Source: an uncultured Chlorobiaceae bacterium (lineage in GTDB: Bacteria; Bacteroidota; Chlorobiia; Chlorobiales; Chlorobiaceae). From it: a stretch of DNA of 64,000 nucleotides. Positions 45,113 to 55,611 of the stretch are shown one piece after another. A program made the position numbers and the translations under genes. The notes beneath the pieces were generated by a model. That model had not been told where the DNA came from and did not search any database. It saw nothing but the letters and a program-made list of their open reading frames with translations. The stretch lies in assembly GCA_903839405.1 (NCBI GenBank), contig CAIMCD010000035.1, positions 24,791-88,790 of the forward strand, given 5' to 3'. How positions within the stretch are numbered: position 1 is the stretch's first letter; each line of letters opens with the position of its first letter.

Positions 45113-45640
45113 ATGCATAAAAAAAATGGGCAGATAGAGATCCCCTTGGCGGGTCTTTCAGAGGGATCCCATGAATTTGATTTTACCTGTAACGCCAGTT
45201 TTTTCAATGATCCTCACCTGGTTGAGGCTGGTTTTACAAGGGATATAGAGGTCAGGGTGGTTGCCGAGAAAAGAGAACACGAAGTCATTCTGGAAATCGA
45301 GACCTCAACCGTCGCCGTTTTGAGCTGCGACATCTGTCTTCTGCCGGTATCGAAGCCTCTTGCTGGATCGTTCCGAATCTATTATACCTTTGGTGAACTG
45401 CCCGAGGAGGATCAGGAGGGCAGCGAGGAGTACCGTATACTCGACAGGAGTGCTTTGGCGATCGACATAACCGAGGATGTTCGTGAACTCCTTTTTCTGT
45501 CACGACCAATGAAGGTAACCTGTACGAACAATGCGGAGTGCCGACTGCCCTACGGGGAAAAAGAAGATGAAGGTGTTCAGCCTGAAGAGAGTAACTCCTG
45601 GCTGGACTCCCTTGAAAAGCTGAAAAATAAATATCGTTAA
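45113..45640 (+). CDS. DUF177 (YceD-like) protein
   Basis: A 175-residue protein of the DUF177/YceD family, almost always located upstream of rpmF and linked to ribosome and 23S rRNA metabolism. The motif [12 protein letters not shown] carries the conserved Cys pair; the later Cys in [11 protein letters not shown] is the other conserved cysteine region. The middle is acidic. It precedes rpmF by 29 bases. Confidence 0.85.
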   Translation: MHKKNGQIEIPLAGLSEGSHEFDFTCNASFFNDPHLVEAGFTRDIEVRVVAEKREHEVILEIETSTVAVLSCDICLLPVSKPLAGSFRIYYTFGELPEEDQEGSEEYRILDRSALAIDITEDVRELLFLSRPMKVTCTNNAECRLPYGEKEDEGVQPEESNSWLDSLEKLKNKYR

Positions 45641-45669
45641 CCGACTTATCATTCAAGAGAGAGAGAACC

Positions 45670-45861
45670 ATGGCAAATCCTAAAGCCAAAATGTCCAAAT
45701 CCCGCAGGGATAAAAGACGCGCCCAGTTTAATGCTCGTACCAAAGCCGCAACAACCGTCATATGTGCCAACTGCGGTGAACCAACCCTGCCACACCGTGC
45801 TTGCCGCCATTGCGGTTACTACAAAGGCAGATGCGTCGTCAACAAACTGGCAAAGAGCTGA
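45670..45861 (+). CDS. rpmF: 50S ribosomal protein L32
   Basis: A 63-residue bL32. The N-terminus [18 protein letters not shown] and the zinc-ribbon cysteines CANCG and CRHCG identify it, so this is the Zn-binding C+ form. Ribosome site AGAGAGAG before the start. First ribosomal gene of the fatty-acid cluster. Confidence 0.97.
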   Translation: MANPKAKMSKSRRDKRRAQFNARTKAATTVICANCGEPTLPHRACRHCGYYKGRCVVNKLAKS

Positions 45862-45891
45862 TCAACCTCAACATAAGATAACAACCCCATC

Positions 45892-46917
45892 ATGTTGACC
45901 ATTGCTGTTGACGCCATGGGCGGAGACCACGCTCCCGCCTGTGTGATTGAGGGAACTGTTCAGGCTTTGCAGGAAAGCGGCAACAGGTTTAAAATCATAC
46001 TGATCGGCCAGGCGGAAAAAGTTCAGCCCTTGCTTGCCGAGTATGAAACCAAGACGCTTAACCTGGAGTTTCTGCACGCCCCAGAAGTGGTGACCATGGA
46101 GGATATTCCGGCGACAGCCGTCAAGACGAAACAGGACTCTTCACTGGTGAAGGGTCTCCAGCTCTGCAAGAGCAAAGAGGCCAACGCCTTTGTCAGCGCG
46201 GGCAATACCGGCGCACAGATGGCTGCTTCGCTCTTTGTGCTCGGCCGCCTTCCGGGTGTGATTCGCCCGACCATTTACGCCTATTTCCCGAGGATCAGCG
46301 AAGGGTTGACCAATATTGTCGATGTCGGTGCAAATGTTGACTGCAAGCCTGAGCATCTGGTTCAGTTTGCTGAAATGCTGACCATCTACCAGCGCTATGG
46401 AGCTGGCATTGAGAAGCCGGTCACCGGTCTGCTCAATATCGGCGAAGAGGAGGGCAAGGGCTCTGAAGTGCTCAAGCAGGCATACAAACTCCTCAAGGAG
46501 GCCGACGCAAAGGGCAAAATCAACTTTATTGGAAACATAGAGGGGCACGACATTCTGAAAGGGCACGCAACCATTGTGGTCTGCGATGGGCTTGTCGGCA
46601 ACACCATCCTTAAATTCGGTGAGAGCATCCCCGAGTTTCTCGGCTCCCTCTTCAAGCAATCACTCGAAGCACTGGTTTCATCCGGCAAACTCGACAAACA
46701 AAGCGCCGCCGTAACAACCGGTATGTTCAAGACGATGTTTGAACCGTTCGATGTCGAAAAATTCGGTGGAGTCCCCTTCCTCGGCGTTGACGGCATCTCG
46801 ATTGTCGGACACGGCCGCTCCTCATCACGGGCTATCAAGAACATGATCTATATGGCTGAACATATGATCGAAAAAAGAGTCAATGAGCATATCGCAGAAG
46901 TTCTGAATGAAGCGTAA
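45892..46917 (+). CDS. plsX: Phosphate acyltransferase PlsX
   Basis: Makes acyl-phosphate from acyl-ACP for phospholipid synthesis. The N-terminus [13 protein letters not shown] and motifs such as [18 protein letters not shown] and [15 protein letters not shown] fit the family. It has 341 residues. It is followed by a strong hairpin before fabH. Confidence 0.96.
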   Translation: MLTIAVDAMGGDHAPACVIEGTVQALQESGNRFKIILIGQAEKVQPLLAEYETKTLNLEFLHAPEVVTMEDIPATAVKTKQDSSLVKGLQLCKSKEANAFVSAGNTGAQMAASLFVLGRLPGVIRPTIYAYFPRISEGLTNIVDVGANVDCKPEHLVQFAEMLTIYQRYGAGIEKPVTGLLNIGEEEGKGSEVLKQAYKLLKEADAKGKINFIGNIEGHDILKGHATIVVCDGLVGNTILKFGESIPEFLGSLFKQSLEALVSSGKLDKQSAAVTTGMFKTMFEPFDVEKFGGVPFLGVDGISIVGHGRSSSRAIKNMIYMAEHMIEKRVNEHIAEVLNEA

Positions 46918-46935
46918 GAGATTTCTACCCGCACC

Positions 46936-46977
46936 CCTTTGCTAGAGATCGCGCACTCACCCGCTCTCTAGCAAAGG
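46936..46977 (+). terminator. Long perfect hairpin between plsX and fabH
   Basis: CCTTTGCTAGAGA (46936-46948) and TCTCTAGCAAAGG (46965-46977) form a 13-bp perfect stem with a 16-base loop. It is followed by AACTTTTG with only a short T-run, so it may attenuate or process the transcript rather than end it. Confidence 0.6.
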
Positions 46978-47017
46978 AACTTTTGTTACCCTGCACTGAA
47001 ATAACTGCAACCAACGC

Positions 47018-48007
47018 ATGAAAGCTGCAATAACGGCAACAGCCAAATACTTACCGGACAGCATTCTGAGCAACCACGACCTCGAACTCCTGTTTGAGAC
47101 CAACGATGAGTGGATTCGTTCAAGAACAGGCATCAGTGAACGGCGCATACTCAAGGATCCGGAAAAACCAACTTCATTTATGTGTGGAGAGGTTGCTCGC
47201 CAGCTTCTTGCAAAAAGAGGGATTGCGGCGGAGGAGATTGAGCTGATCATTGTTGCCACCATGACTCCCGACATGCTCTTTCCCTCGACGGCATGTGTGA
47301 CCCAGAGCATTATCGGCGCCAGCAATGCCTGGGCCTTCGACCTGAACGCAGCCTGTTCGGGCTTTCTCTATGCACTGCATACTGCGGCAAGCTTTATCGA
47401 AAACGGAACCCACAAGAAGGTGATGGTGATCGGGGCCGACAAGATGTCGTCGGTGATTGATTATACCGACCGTTCGACCGCTATCCTTTTCGGAGACGGC
47501 GCAGGCGGCGTCATCCTTGAACCGGCCCAGGAAGAGGGGTACGGCGTGCTGGATACCCGCCTCTATGCTGATGGAGCCGGCGGCAAGGATCATCTGCTGA
47601 TGAAAGCAGGTGGCAGCCTTAACCCCGCAACCCATGAGACGGTCGATAAACGGATGCACTTTATCCATCAGGATGGTCGCCAGGTGTTCAAGTCCGCCGT
47701 GACCTCAATGGCCAATGTGGCCGATGAAATCATGACACGAAATAACCTCAGGGCGGATGATGTTGACTACCTTGTGCCCCACCAGGCCAATCAGCGCATC
47801 ATCAACGCCACGGCCGAACGGATGGGCATTGACGAGCGGAAAGTTGTTTCAAATGTTGGCCGCTATGGCAATACAACGGCAGGCACCATCCCGATCTGCC
47901 TGGCCGAACTTGACGAAGAAGGCAAGCTGCACTCCGGATCCAACCTGGTACTGGTCAGCTTTGGCGCCGGTTACACCTGGGGCGGCATCTACATAAAATG
48001 GCAGTAA
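47018..48007 (+). CDS. fabH: 3-oxoacyl-ACP synthase III
   Basis: Starts fatty-acid synthesis by condensing acetyl-CoA with malonyl-ACP. The catalytic Cys is in [11 protein letters not shown], the His in VPHQANQRI and the Asn in [11 protein letters not shown]; all are intact. It has 329 residues. Next in the operon is fabD. Confidence 0.97.
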   Translation: MKAAITATAKYLPDSILSNHDLELLFETNDEWIRSRTGISERRILKDPEKPTSFMCGEVARQLLAKRGIAAEEIELIIVATMTPDMLFPSTACVTQSIIGASNAWAFDLNAACSGFLYALHTAASFIENGTHKKVMVIGADKMSSVIDYTDRSTAILFGDGAGGVILEPAQEEGYGVLDTRLYADGAGGKDHLLMKAGGSLNPATHETVDKRMHFIHQDGRQVFKSAVTSMANVADEIMTRNNLRADDVDYLVPHQANQRIINATAERMGIDERKVVSNVGRYGNTTAGTIPICLAELDEEGKLHSGSNLVLVSFGAGYTWGGIYIKWQ

Positions 48008-48042
48008 GAACGTTTCACTCTCTTTAAGACCAATTGCACCGT

Positions 48043-48951
48043 ATGAAAGCATTTGTTTTTCCGGGTCAGGGTTCACAGTATTGCCGCATGGGGCTCGACC
48101 TTTTTGAAACCTTCCCTGAGGCTGCGGCTCTTATGGAGAGGGCGAACACGCTTCTCGGCTACCGGATAACCGATATCATGTTCTCGGGCAGTGAAGAGGA
48201 GCTTCGCCAGACCAAATATACCCAGCCGGCTATCTTTCTGCACAGCATGGCTCTTGCCACCATCCTCGGCCGCAAGGAGATTGCCATGACCGCTGGCCAC
48301 AGCCTTGGCGAGTACAGCGCACTCTGCTTTGCCGGAGCCATCAGCTTTGACGATGCCGTCACCATTGTGGCAAAACGCGGCGAACTGATGCAGAATGCCG
48401 GGCTTCAAAACCCCGGTACCATGGCGGCCATTATCGGTATGCCGGACAGTGCGCTTGAAGAGCTGCTTGCTGAAGCCCGTGAGGCCGGAATTGTGCAGGC
48501 GGCCAACTTCAACTCTCCCGGTCAAATTGTGCTTTCCGGCGATATTGCAGCCGTCAAACGAGCCGTGGAACTTGCGCCATCCAAAGGTGCCCGCATGGCC
48601 AAAGAGCTGGTGGTCTCCGGCGCATTTCACTCCCCTTTGATGAAACCAGCGGAAGAGGAGCTTGCCAGGGCACTTGCCGGTATCGAGATTCTGGATGCGG
48701 AAATTCCGGTATGCATGAATGCGGTGGCGAAAGCCGTTACCAGCGCCGATGAGATCCGCAAGAACCTGATTCTGCAGCTCACCAGCTCCGTGCTCTGGAC
48801 CCAGTCCATCGAAGCGATGGTGCAGGGCGGCATTACGGAATGTATTGAAATCGGCCCCCAGAAAGTGTTGCAGGGACTCATCAAGCGGATCGACAAGAGC
48901 GTCACGACCCGTGGCATCGACACGGCGGCCGACCTCCAGGCTCAGCTTTAA
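48043..48951 (+). CDS. fabD: Malonyl CoA-ACP transacylase
   Basis: Moves malonyl from CoA to [17 protein letters not shown] opens the protein, the catalytic Ser is in [13 protein letters not shown], and the His in SGAFHSPLM. It has 302 residues from ATG 48043. Confidence 0.97.
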   Translation: MKAFVFPGQGSQYCRMGLDLFETFPEAAALMERANTLLGYRITDIMFSGSEEELRQTKYTQPAIFLHSMALATILGRKEIAMTAGHSLGEYSALCFAGAISFDDAVTIVAKRGELMQNAGLQNPGTMAAIIGMPDSALEELLAEAREAGIVQAANFNSPGQIVLSGDIAAVKRAVELAPSKGARMAKELVVSGAFHSPLMKPAEEELARALAGIEILDAEIPVCMNAVAKAVTSADEIRKNLILQLTSSVLWTQSIEAMVQGGITECIEIGPQKVLQGLIKRIDKSVTTRGIDTAADLQAQL

Positions 48952-48996
48952 GAATTCTTTACAAAAGAAGGTCATTAACATCAACCGACTGAAACT

Positions 48997-49734
48997 ATGT
49001 TTGAAGGACAAATTGCCGTTGTAACAGGAGCTGCCAGAGGTATCGGGCAGGCCATTGCATTCAACCTCGCGGCCAAAGGGGCCGATATCGTCTTGTGCGA
49101 CATCAAACAGGAGTGGCTTACCGAAACTGCTGAAGGGGTAGAAAAGCTTGGACGAAAGGCCTTCTGCTTTGAGCTTGATGTCACCAACACCGAAGCGGTC
49201 CAGCGTGTCTTCGGCGACATTGCCGCCGCAACCGGCAGAATTGATATTCTTGTCAACAATGCGGGCATTACGCGTGACGGCCTGCTGATGAGAATGAGCG
49301 AAGAGGATTGGGACGCGGTACTGACGGTCAACCTGAAAGGCACCTTTGCCTGCACCAAAGCGGTCAGCCGCATCATGATGAAACAGCGCTCGGGCGCCAT
49401 TGTCAACGTTGCTTCGGTGATCGGCATCATGGGCAATGCCGGCCAGGCCAACTATGCCGCATCCAAAGGCGGAGTGATTGCCTTTACCAAATCCATTGCA
49501 AAAGAGCTTGCATCGCGCAACATCCGGGTCAATGCCGTGGCTCCGGGATTCATTGCCTCAAAAATGACCGACGCCCTCTCGGATGAGGTCAAGAACAAAA
49601 TGCTTGACGTTATTCCGCTCGCCCGCTTTGGTCAACCCGACGATGTTGCAAACGTGGTCTCCTTCCTTGCTGGAGCGGAGTCCGGCTACATTACCGGCGT
49701 GGTCATCAACATCAGTGGCGGTATGGTCATGTGA
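48997..49734 (+). CDS. fabG: 3-oxoacyl-ACP reductase
   Basis: An NADPH-dependent short-chain dehydrogenase. The cofactor motif [26 protein letters not shown] and the catalytic YAASKGG are intact, and the C-terminus [14 protein letters not shown] fits FabG. It has 245 residues. Confidence 0.97.
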   Translation: MFEGQIAVVTGAARGIGQAIAFNLAAKGADIVLCDIKQEWLTETAEGVEKLGRKAFCFELDVTNTEAVQRVFGDIAAATGRIDILVNNAGITRDGLLMRMSEEDWDAVLTVNLKGTFACTKAVSRIMMKQRSGAIVNVASVIGIMGNAGQANYAASKGGVIAFTKSIAKELASRNIRVNAVAPGFIASKMTDALSDEVKNKMLDVIPLARFGQPDDVANVVSFLAGAESGYITGVVINISGGMVM

Positions 49735-49820
49735 TTTGGGCAAGGTATTTTTCTTTGTATATTGTCTGACTTTTTCAACTTTTTTTATCCGTAACAAACC
49801 ATTAAATCGGGAGCACAACA

Positions 49821-50057
49821 ATGACTGAAGCAGAAATCAAAGATAAGGTATACGATATTATTGTCAGCAAAATGGGCGTCAACAAGGATCAGATCAAGCC
49901 GGAATCAAAGTTTTCCGATGATCTCGGTGCTGACTCTCTTGATACCGTTGAGCTGATCATGGAGCTTGAGAATGAGTTCGGCGTACAGATTCCTGACGAA
50001 GATGCTGAGAAGATCGGCACCGTACAGCAGGCTATCGATTACATCGTCAAAAAGTAA
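49821..50057 (+). CDS. acpP: Acyl carrier protein
   Basis: A 78-residue acidic ACP. The phosphopantetheine serine is in [15 protein letters not shown]. The 86-base gap before it is AT-rich and may hold an extra promoter; GGGAG precedes the ATG. Confidence 0.97.
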   Translation: MTEAEIKDKVYDIIVSKMGVNKDQIKPESKFSDDLGADSLDTVELIMELENEFGVQIPDEDAEKIGTVQQAIDYIVKK

Positions 50058-50090
50058 CGATCAATTATTACAAACGTTAAATCATAACAG

Positions 50091-51344
50091 ATGGGTCAGG
50101 AACGCAAAAGAGTCGTAGTTACCGGGATTGGAGTACTCTCTCCCATAGGTCTCAACAAGGAGGAGTTCTGTGATGCCCTCTATCAGGGCAAAAGCGGTGC
50201 TGCACCGATCACCTATTTTGATACGACTCAGTTTGCCACGACCTTTGCCTGCGAGCTGAAAGGATTTGCTGCTGATAACTATATCGACAGAAAGTCCGCT
50301 GACCGCATGGACCCATACTGCCAGTATGCCGTTATTGCCGCAGATCAGGCGCTGAAAGATTCAGGGCTTGATCTGAAGGAGCTTGACCCGATCCGCGTTG
50401 GTGTGGTTCATGGTTCAGGGATCGGAGGCATGACAACCTACGATCAGCAGTTCAGAACCTATATGGAACGGGGGCCGCGTCGAATCAGCCCCTTCTTTAT
50501 TCCCATGCTTATCCCGGATATTGCCGCCGGACAGATCTCTATCCGCAACGGCATTATGGGGCCCAACTATGCAACCGCTTCCGCCTGTGCAACCTCGCTG
50601 CACGCCATTATTGATGCCTACATGCTGATTCAGTGTGGTCTGGCCGACTACATGGTTTGCGGTGGATCGGAAGCACCGATCACCCAGATGAGTGTCGGAG
50701 GCTTCAATGCCGCCCGTGCGCTCTCGACGGCCAACGACCGTCCCCAGCAGGCTTCCCGCCCCTACGACCGCGACCGTGATGGGTTTGTGATGGGCGAAGG
50801 TGCCGGATCGCTTATTCTGGAAACGCTGGAGTCGGCCAAAGCCCGTGGAGCAAAAATCTACGGTGAAGTTGCCGGAGTCGGGGCCACGGCCGATGCCTAT
50901 CACCTGACGGCACCGCACCCTGAGGGCAAAGGCGCAGTCAACGCCATGAGAACCGCACTCTCCATTGCCGGCATTACGCCGGAGCAGATCGACTATGTCA
51001 ATACCCACGGTACCTCCACCCCGCTTGGAGATATCGCTGAAATCACCGCCATCAAAAATGTTTTTGGTGATCACGCCTACAAGCTCAATATCAGTTCAAC
51101 CAAATCCATGACCGGCCACCTTCTTGGTGCAGCAGGTGTGGTTGAGTCGATTGCCTGCCTGCTTGCCTTGCAGCAGCAGACGGTGCCGCCAACCATCAAC
51201 TGTGATAACCTGGATCCGCAGATTGATATTAATGTAACGCCGAACACCCCCCAAAAACGCACCATTGAGTATGCGCTCAATAACGGTTTCGGTTTTGGAG
51301 GACACAACGCTTCACTGATTTTCAGGAACGGTTCATCGCTCTGA
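50091..51344 (+). CDS. fabF: 3-oxoacyl-ACP synthase II
   Basis: Elongating condensing enzyme. The nucleophile is in [13 protein letters not shown], and the two catalytic His in [12 protein letters not shown] and [10 protein letters not shown]. It has 417 residues. It is followed by rnc after 18 bases. Confidence 0.97.
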   Translation: MGQERKRVVVTGIGVLSPIGLNKEEFCDALYQGKSGAAPITYFDTTQFATTFACELKGFAADNYIDRKSADRMDPYCQYAVIAADQALKDSGLDLKELDPIRVGVVHGSGIGGMTTYDQQFRTYMERGPRRISPFFIPMLIPDIAAGQISIRNGIMGPNYATASACATSLHAIIDAYMLIQCGLADYMVCGGSEAPITQMSVGGFNAARALSTANDRPQQASRPYDRDRDGFVMGEGAGSLILETLESAKARGAKIYGEVAGVGATADAYHLTAPHPEGKGAVNAMRTALSIAGITPEQIDYVNTHGTSTPLGDIAEITAIKNVFGDHAYKLNISSTKSMTGHLLGAAGVVESIACLLALQQQTVPPTINCDNLDPQIDINVTPNTPQKRTIEYALNNGFGFGGHNASLIFRNGSSL

Positions 51345-51362
51345 GCTTAACAACTCCTGCCT

Positions 51363-52184
51363 ATGGAGCAATTCTGGCAAAAGCTTGCCTCATTTGCCTT
51401 TCACCGCACTGAGGAGAACTTTGTTACGGCGAGGATAGAGAGCGACCACCCTCTGGCTTCAGCCGGTCTTTGCGACAGCACCATCGAGTATATCCGCAAC
51501 CTGGTTGGCGAACCGGGCAGTAACCTCTCACTCTACCTGACGGCCCTCACCCATCGCTCGGTTGTGCACGACCCGGCAACACCACACCCCATTGAATCCA
51601 ACCAGCGCCTTGAGTTTCTTGGCGACTCGGTGCTTGGCCTCCTGATTTCCGAATACCTCTTCACCCGCTTTCCCGATTGCGACGAAGGGGTGCTCTCAAG
51701 CAACCGCGCCAAGATTGTTAACCGCAAATCCCTTGCGGGTTTCGCACGCACCCTCAATCTCGGCGACCATCTGCTGCTCGGTGAATCGGCCGATCACCTG
51801 AAAATCCGCACCAGCGAATCGGCTTTGGCCGACGCCCTCGAATCCCTTATCGGGGCAATCTATCTCGACCGGGGAATCCGCGCGGCGTTTGAGTTTATCA
51901 TGAAGCACCTGATTGAGCATGTGAATTTCAACACCATTGTGGAGAGCGAACACAACCACAAGAGCCGCCTTATCGAGTACACCCAGTCGCACCACCTCCC
52001 TCCGCCCGTCTACACGGTTATTGCCGAAAACGGGGTTGAGCACGAAAAAACCTTTACGATAACCGTAACCTGCGACGGCCAACTCCTCGGCTCCGGCACC
52101 GCGCCGCGCAAAAAAGACGCCGAACAGCTCGCCGCCCGCGAAGCCATGGAGCGCATCACCGCCGAAGAGATCGCACCACACTAA
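51363..52184 (+). CDS. rnc: Ribonuclease III
   Basis: Cuts double-stranded RNA in rRNA and mRNA processing. The signature RLEFLGDSVLGLLISEYLF holds the catalytic acids; ESLIGAIYLDRG the second set. A dsRNA-binding domain occupies the last 70 residues. An N-terminal extension (about 40 residues) precedes the catalytic domain. The 3' end is partly repeated at 53553-53582 and 55199-55282. Confidence 0.95.
   Translation: MEQFWQKLASFAFHRTEENFVTARIESDHPLASAGLCDSTIEYIRNLVGEPGSNLSLYLTALTHRSVVHDPATPHPIESNQRLEFLGDSVLGLLISEYLFTRFPDCDEGVLSSNRAKIVNRKSLAGFARTLNLGDHLLLGESADHLKIRTSESALADALESLIGAIYLDRGIRAAFEFIMKHLIEHVNFNTIVESEHNHKSRLIEYTQSHHLPPPVYTVIAENGVEHEKTFTITVTCDGQLLGSGTAPRKKDAEQLAAREAMERITAEEIAPH
52087..52184 (+). 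repeat. rnc tail, source copy (R1) of dispersed rnc-tail repeat
   Basis: The last 98 bases of rnc. Fragments of it recur downstream: 30 bases with one mismatch at 53553-53582 and about 84 bases, diverged, at 55199-55282. Confidence 0.8.
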
Positions 52185-52403
52185 GACCAAGCCAGTTTAT
52201 AATAGAGTAATATTGCTGGTTTATTTATGTGCAGAAAAAAAACAATACACTCTCGCGGGTTACGTAACACTTACTCCGAAAAGGCGGAATAATGATAATG
52301 AATAAGATTATTATGAATTTGTTGCTTGATGAAGACACAAGGAAAACTTGTATCTTGCGTTATTATTTACATCAACGAACAAATATTCACCAAGGAGTGT
52401 TTT

Positions 52404-53501
52404 ATGGATTTCATCGACGAACTTAGGGCGTTGGCTACACGCATCATGAGCACTAAGAGCATGATTCAAACAGAAGAGGCAACTAAAAATGCCATGGTCA
52501 TGCCATTTATACACATCCTTGGATATAACGTCTTTGATCCTCTTGAGGTAACGCCAGAACTAATTTCCGATGTTGGAACAAAAAAAGGGGAAAAAGTCGA
52601 CTATGCAATCCTTAAAGATGGAAAACCCATTATTCTCTTTGAATGCAAAAAATGTGGTGGAGATCTGAACATAAACCATGCATCTCAGTTATTCCGATAC
52701 TTCCATGTCACGGAAGCAAGGTTTGGTATTCTTACAAACGGTATTGTATACAGATTTTTCACCGACCTTGAGCAGCCAAACAAGATGGATGAAAAGCCTT
52801 TTTTGGAATTTGATATTCTTGATTTTAGAGAACAAGACATTGAGGAATTAAAAAAATTCGCGAAGTCTTCGTTTGATATTGAAAGAATACTAACCACCGC
52901 GAGCGAACTCAAATACACCCGATCAATCCAGAACGTCCTGTCAGATTGGATGACAAATCCATCAGAAGAATTTGTTCGTCTTGTATCTACTGATTTGCTT
53001 GTTGGAAAGCGCTTCACCCCTGCCATTAAAGATCAATTCACACATATTACGAAACGAGCATTTCATCAGTTAATCGGTGATCGTATCAATGAACGACTGA
53101 AAGTTGCGATGACTCCTGAGGTGGCATTGTCAGTACCGGCAACCGAAGTATCGGTAATACCTGAAACAACAGAACAAAACACACCGCAAATTATTACCAC
53201 TCCTGAGGAGATTGAGGGCTTTCACATCATCCGCTCAGTTTTACGCGATATAGTATCACCGAGAAGAGTTACTATGAGAGATGCGCAAAGTTACTGTGCG
53301 ATCTTCCTCGATGACACAAATCGCAAGCCAATATGCAGGTTGCGTTTCAATAACACATCAAAACTGGTTCTTGGCTTATTTGATGGAAAAGAGGAAGAAA
53401 AAATATCACTGAGTGACATTGATGATCTTTACCGTTATGCAGAAAGGTTAAAAGCAACAGCTCTCTCTTATATTCAATTGCCTGATGCTCAGAATAATTA
53501 G
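52404..53501 (+). CDS. Solitary type I restriction HsdR N-terminal-like nuclease
   Basis: A 365-residue protein. The N-terminal half has the HsdR_N fold with a PD-(D/E)xK-type core: D in DYAILKDGKP, then ECKK in PIILFECKK. The C-terminal region (about 290-365) is separate and unrecognised. AAGGAG lies six bases before ATG 52404; an upstream in-frame start would add 26 residues. Its GC content is clearly lower than that of the neighbours, and no HsdM or HsdS gene is near, so it is likely an acquired solitary nuclease, perhaps for defence. Confidence 0.75.
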   Translation: MDFIDELRALATRIMSTKSMIQTEEATKNAMVMPFIHILGYNVFDPLEVTPELISDVGTKKGEKVDYAILKDGKPIILFECKKCGGDLNINHASQLFRYFHVTEARFGILTNGIVYRFFTDLEQPNKMDEKPFLEFDILDFREQDIEELKKFAKSSFDIERILTTASELKYTRSIQNVLSDWMTNPSEEFVRLVSTDLLVGKRFTPAIKDQFTHITKRAFHQLIGDRINERLKVAMTPEVALSVPATEVSVIPETTEQNTPQIITTPEEIEGFHIIRSVLRDIVSPRRVTMRDAQSYCAIFLDDTNRKPICRLRFNNTSKLVLGLFDGKEEEKISLSDIDDLYRYAERLKATALSYIQLPDAQNN

Positions 53502-53552
53502 CACGCTGTAAAATATAGCCAAGTGTGAGTTGCTGTCAATGTAGCCACCTAC

Positions 53553-53582
53553 TCGGCTCCGGCTCCGCGCCGCGCAAAAAAG
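53553..53582 (+). repeat. rnc-tail fragment R2
   Basis: 30 bases match rnc 52087-52116 with one mismatch, including GCGCCGCGCAAAAAAG. In the reading frame of rnc it gives LLGSGSAPRKK. It ends exactly where the terminator of the PAS/HD-GYP gene begins. Confidence 0.8.
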
Positions 53583-53583
53583 T

Positions 53584-53603
53584 TCTCTGAACGGCTTCAG
53601 AGA
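53584..53603 (-). terminator. Terminator of the PAS/HD-GYP gene
   Basis: The 8-bp perfect stem TCTCTGAA/TTCAGAGA has a 4-base loop and overlaps the stop codon. On the minus strand a T-run follows that is part of the R2 repeat. Confidence 0.85.
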
Positions 53604-55108
53604 GGGAGCTGATAACCTTTTTCCCGAATCAGGCGGAGCATGGCATCAACCACTTCAGGGTCGAACAAGCTGCCACGATGTGTCTCAATTTCACGGATGG
53701 CCGCTTCGAGACCTAATGAGGGCCGGTAGGGGCGATGTCCAGAGATGGCATCAAGCACGTCGGCGACGGCAAGAATGCGTGATTCAGCAAGAGTCTCATC
53801 ACCCTTGAGTCCCTGAGGATAACCGCTGCCATCCATGCGTTCGTGGTGCTCGCGGATGATGCGCGCAATGGGTACCGGAAACTCGATATCCTTGAGTATC
53901 TGATAGCCCTCCTCGGCATGGGTTTTGATGAGATCATAGGCAATCGGCGATAACTCCCCCGGTTTGGAAAGAAGCTCCGCAGGAATAGCGATTTTGCCGA
54001 TATCGTGTACCAGTCCGATTAACTTCAGGTTTTCGCATTGCTCTTCGGGCCATCCCATTTCGCGGGCAATATCCGAAGCAATAATACCAACACGACGCTG
54101 GTGACCCGCGGTATAGGGATCATGGGCATCAACCATATTTGCTATTACCTGCAGCGTACCGTTCATCATGTGCTCCAACTGCATCACAGAGTCACTCAAC
54201 CTCTTTTCCGCCGCCTTTCGACTGGTAATATCCCGTAACAACCCGATAAATCCCTGCTTCTCATAATATTGTACATGAACTTCCGAGTCAAAGATTGTGC
54301 CATCCTTTCTCCTGTAGCGGAATTCGAGCAGATAATCCGTCTTGATCACCAACCCCTCCTGAAATGCACTGACCGCCCGCTCAATGTCCTCTTCAGCCAG
54401 AAATTCGATAAAGCGACGGCCAATCACCTCACTAGGTTTATAGCCGGTAATCGCTTCAACCGCAGGTGAGGCATAGGTTGTAACTCCAGTTTGATCCGTC
54501 ACAAAAATGATTTCGGAAATTTGTTCGGCAATAGAGCGAAACATGATTTCACTTAGCTCCAATGCCTGCTCAGCCTGCTTGCGCTCGGTGATGTCGTGAA
54601 TAACCGAATAGAGCAGCGCTTTACCCGCAACCTCAATCCGGTTACTGAACACCTCAACGTCACGCAGAGAGCCGTCCGATCTGCGATGGCAAAAAACAAA
54701 GCGGTTAGGTGCCGATGAAAGGGTGTTTGTCATCTCCTTCTGCAGCACATCCGCTGAAAGAGGATTGATCTGCTGGATATGCATCGTCCTGAGCTCCTCA
54801 ACCGTCCATCCATAAAAGCTGGCAGCCGCACGATTGGCATCAACGATGTTAGCCGTCTCGGGATCAATAACCAGCATCACAGCCGAGTGCTCTTCAAAGA
54901 GTTTTTTGAACTTTTCCTCGCTTGCATTGAGCAGCTCATCCTTGTGGAGGGAGGCTGCCAGCTTTTCCTCATGCTCTTTCAGCACTGCTTTCAGGCGGGA
55001 ATTTTCCTGCTGCAACAGGAGTAATTGATTGTCCACGGAACTCGGGTGTTTATGCTGCATGGTGGCGGTTACCATCACAAACCCAATAGTACGCCAAAAT
55101 ATCGTCAT
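53597..55108 (-). CDS. PAS-PAS-HD-GYP domain protein (c-di-GMP phosphodiesterase type)
   Basis: A 503-residue regulator. A coiled-coil-like start (about 25-60) is followed by two PAS domains (about 65-180 and 185-310), each ending in DITERK or DITSRK. The HD-GYP domain (about 320-500) has VHDIGKIAIP and EHHERMDGSGYPQGLKG. HD-GYP enzymes hydrolyse cyclic-di-GMP. ATG 55108 is chosen; ATG 55060 is possible. It is flanked by rnc-tail fragments. Confidence 0.85.
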   Translation of the reverse strand: MTIFWRTIGFVMVTATMQHKHPSSVDNQLLLLQQENSRLKAVLKEHEEKLAASLHKDELLNASEEKFKKLFEEHSAVMLVIDPETANIVDANRAAASFYGWTVEELRTMHIQQINPLSADVLQKEMTNTLSSAPNRFVFCHRRSDGSLRDVEVFSNRIEVAGKALLYSVIHDITERKQAEQALELSEIMFRSIAEQISEIIFVTDQTGVTTYASPAVEAITGYKPSEVIGRRFIEFLAEEDIERAVSAFQEGLVIKTDYLLEFRYRRKDGTIFDSEVHVQYYEKQGFIGLLRDITSRKAAEKRLSDSVMQLEHMMNGTLQVIANMVDAHDPYTAGHQRRVGIIASDIAREMGWPEEQCENLKLIGLVHDIGKIAIPAELLSKPGELSPIAYDLIKTHAEEGYQILKDIEFPVPIARIIREHHERMDGSGYPQGLKGDETLAESRILAVADVLDAISGHRPYRPSLGLEAAIREIETHRGSLFDPEVVDAMLRLIREKGYQLPL

Positions 55109-55198
55109 CACACAGAAAAATCAATCCTCACCCGTGATCATGAATATCACAGCAAAACCGGGAGAGCCACTGGCTCGTCATTGATAATATGAGGCCTT

Positions 55199-55282
55199 GC
55201 GCCGCGCAATAAGGACGCCGAACAACTCGCCGCCCGCGAAGCCATGGTGCTTTTCACCGCCAAGGAGATCGCGCAGATCTGA
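55199..55282 (+). repeat. rnc-tail fragment R3
   Basis: 84 bases similar to the end of rnc, in frame to a stop: PRNKDAEQLAAREAM and TAKEIAQI against PRKKDAEQLAAREAM and TAEEIAPH. The retained frame suggests it came from a complete rnc 3' end rather than random similarity. Confidence 0.75.
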
Positions 55283-55410
55283 AATAACTCTTGATATGTG
55301 AGTTGCAGTTTCAATGACGACACAAGCCGGGTATCAGAGAAATTTCCAATTTTTATCATATTTTTATATTTCCACAAAATAGCCACGTTAATACTCAAAA
55401 AAGGGAACCT

Positions 55411-55611
55411 ATGTTTGGCCTTGAAATTACAGTATTCGTAGCCTTCGCTTTGTCATTCGCTTTGTATGTTCTTCCCACAATTATCGCCTTCAAAAGACAG
55501 CACCGCAACAAAACAGCAATAACTCTTATAAATATTCTTTTAGGGTGGTCAGTTATAGGATGGATTGCTGCTCTGTTATGGGCATTTACTAATGACCCGG
55601 CAAAAACGTAA
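55411..55611 (+). CDS. Superinfection immunity protein family (two-helix membrane protein)
   Basis: A 66-residue protein with two helices. YVLPTIIAFKRQHRNKTAIT and NILLGWSVIGWIAALLWA match the superinfection-immunity (T4 Imm-like) family, in which P-T-I-x-A-x-x-R-x-H-x-N and GW-x-x-IGW are conserved. GGGA precedes the ATG. Such proteins can block phage DNA entry, though many bacterial members have unknown roles. Confidence 0.8.
   Translation: MFGLEITVFVAFALSFALYVLPTIIAFKRQHRNKTAITLINILLGWSVIGWIAALLWAFTNDPAKT

Noticed and set aside
52185..55410. Insertion sequence or prophage around the rnc-tail copies
   Set aside because: No transposase, integrase or terminal inverted repeats were found; the repeats are fragments of rnc itself.
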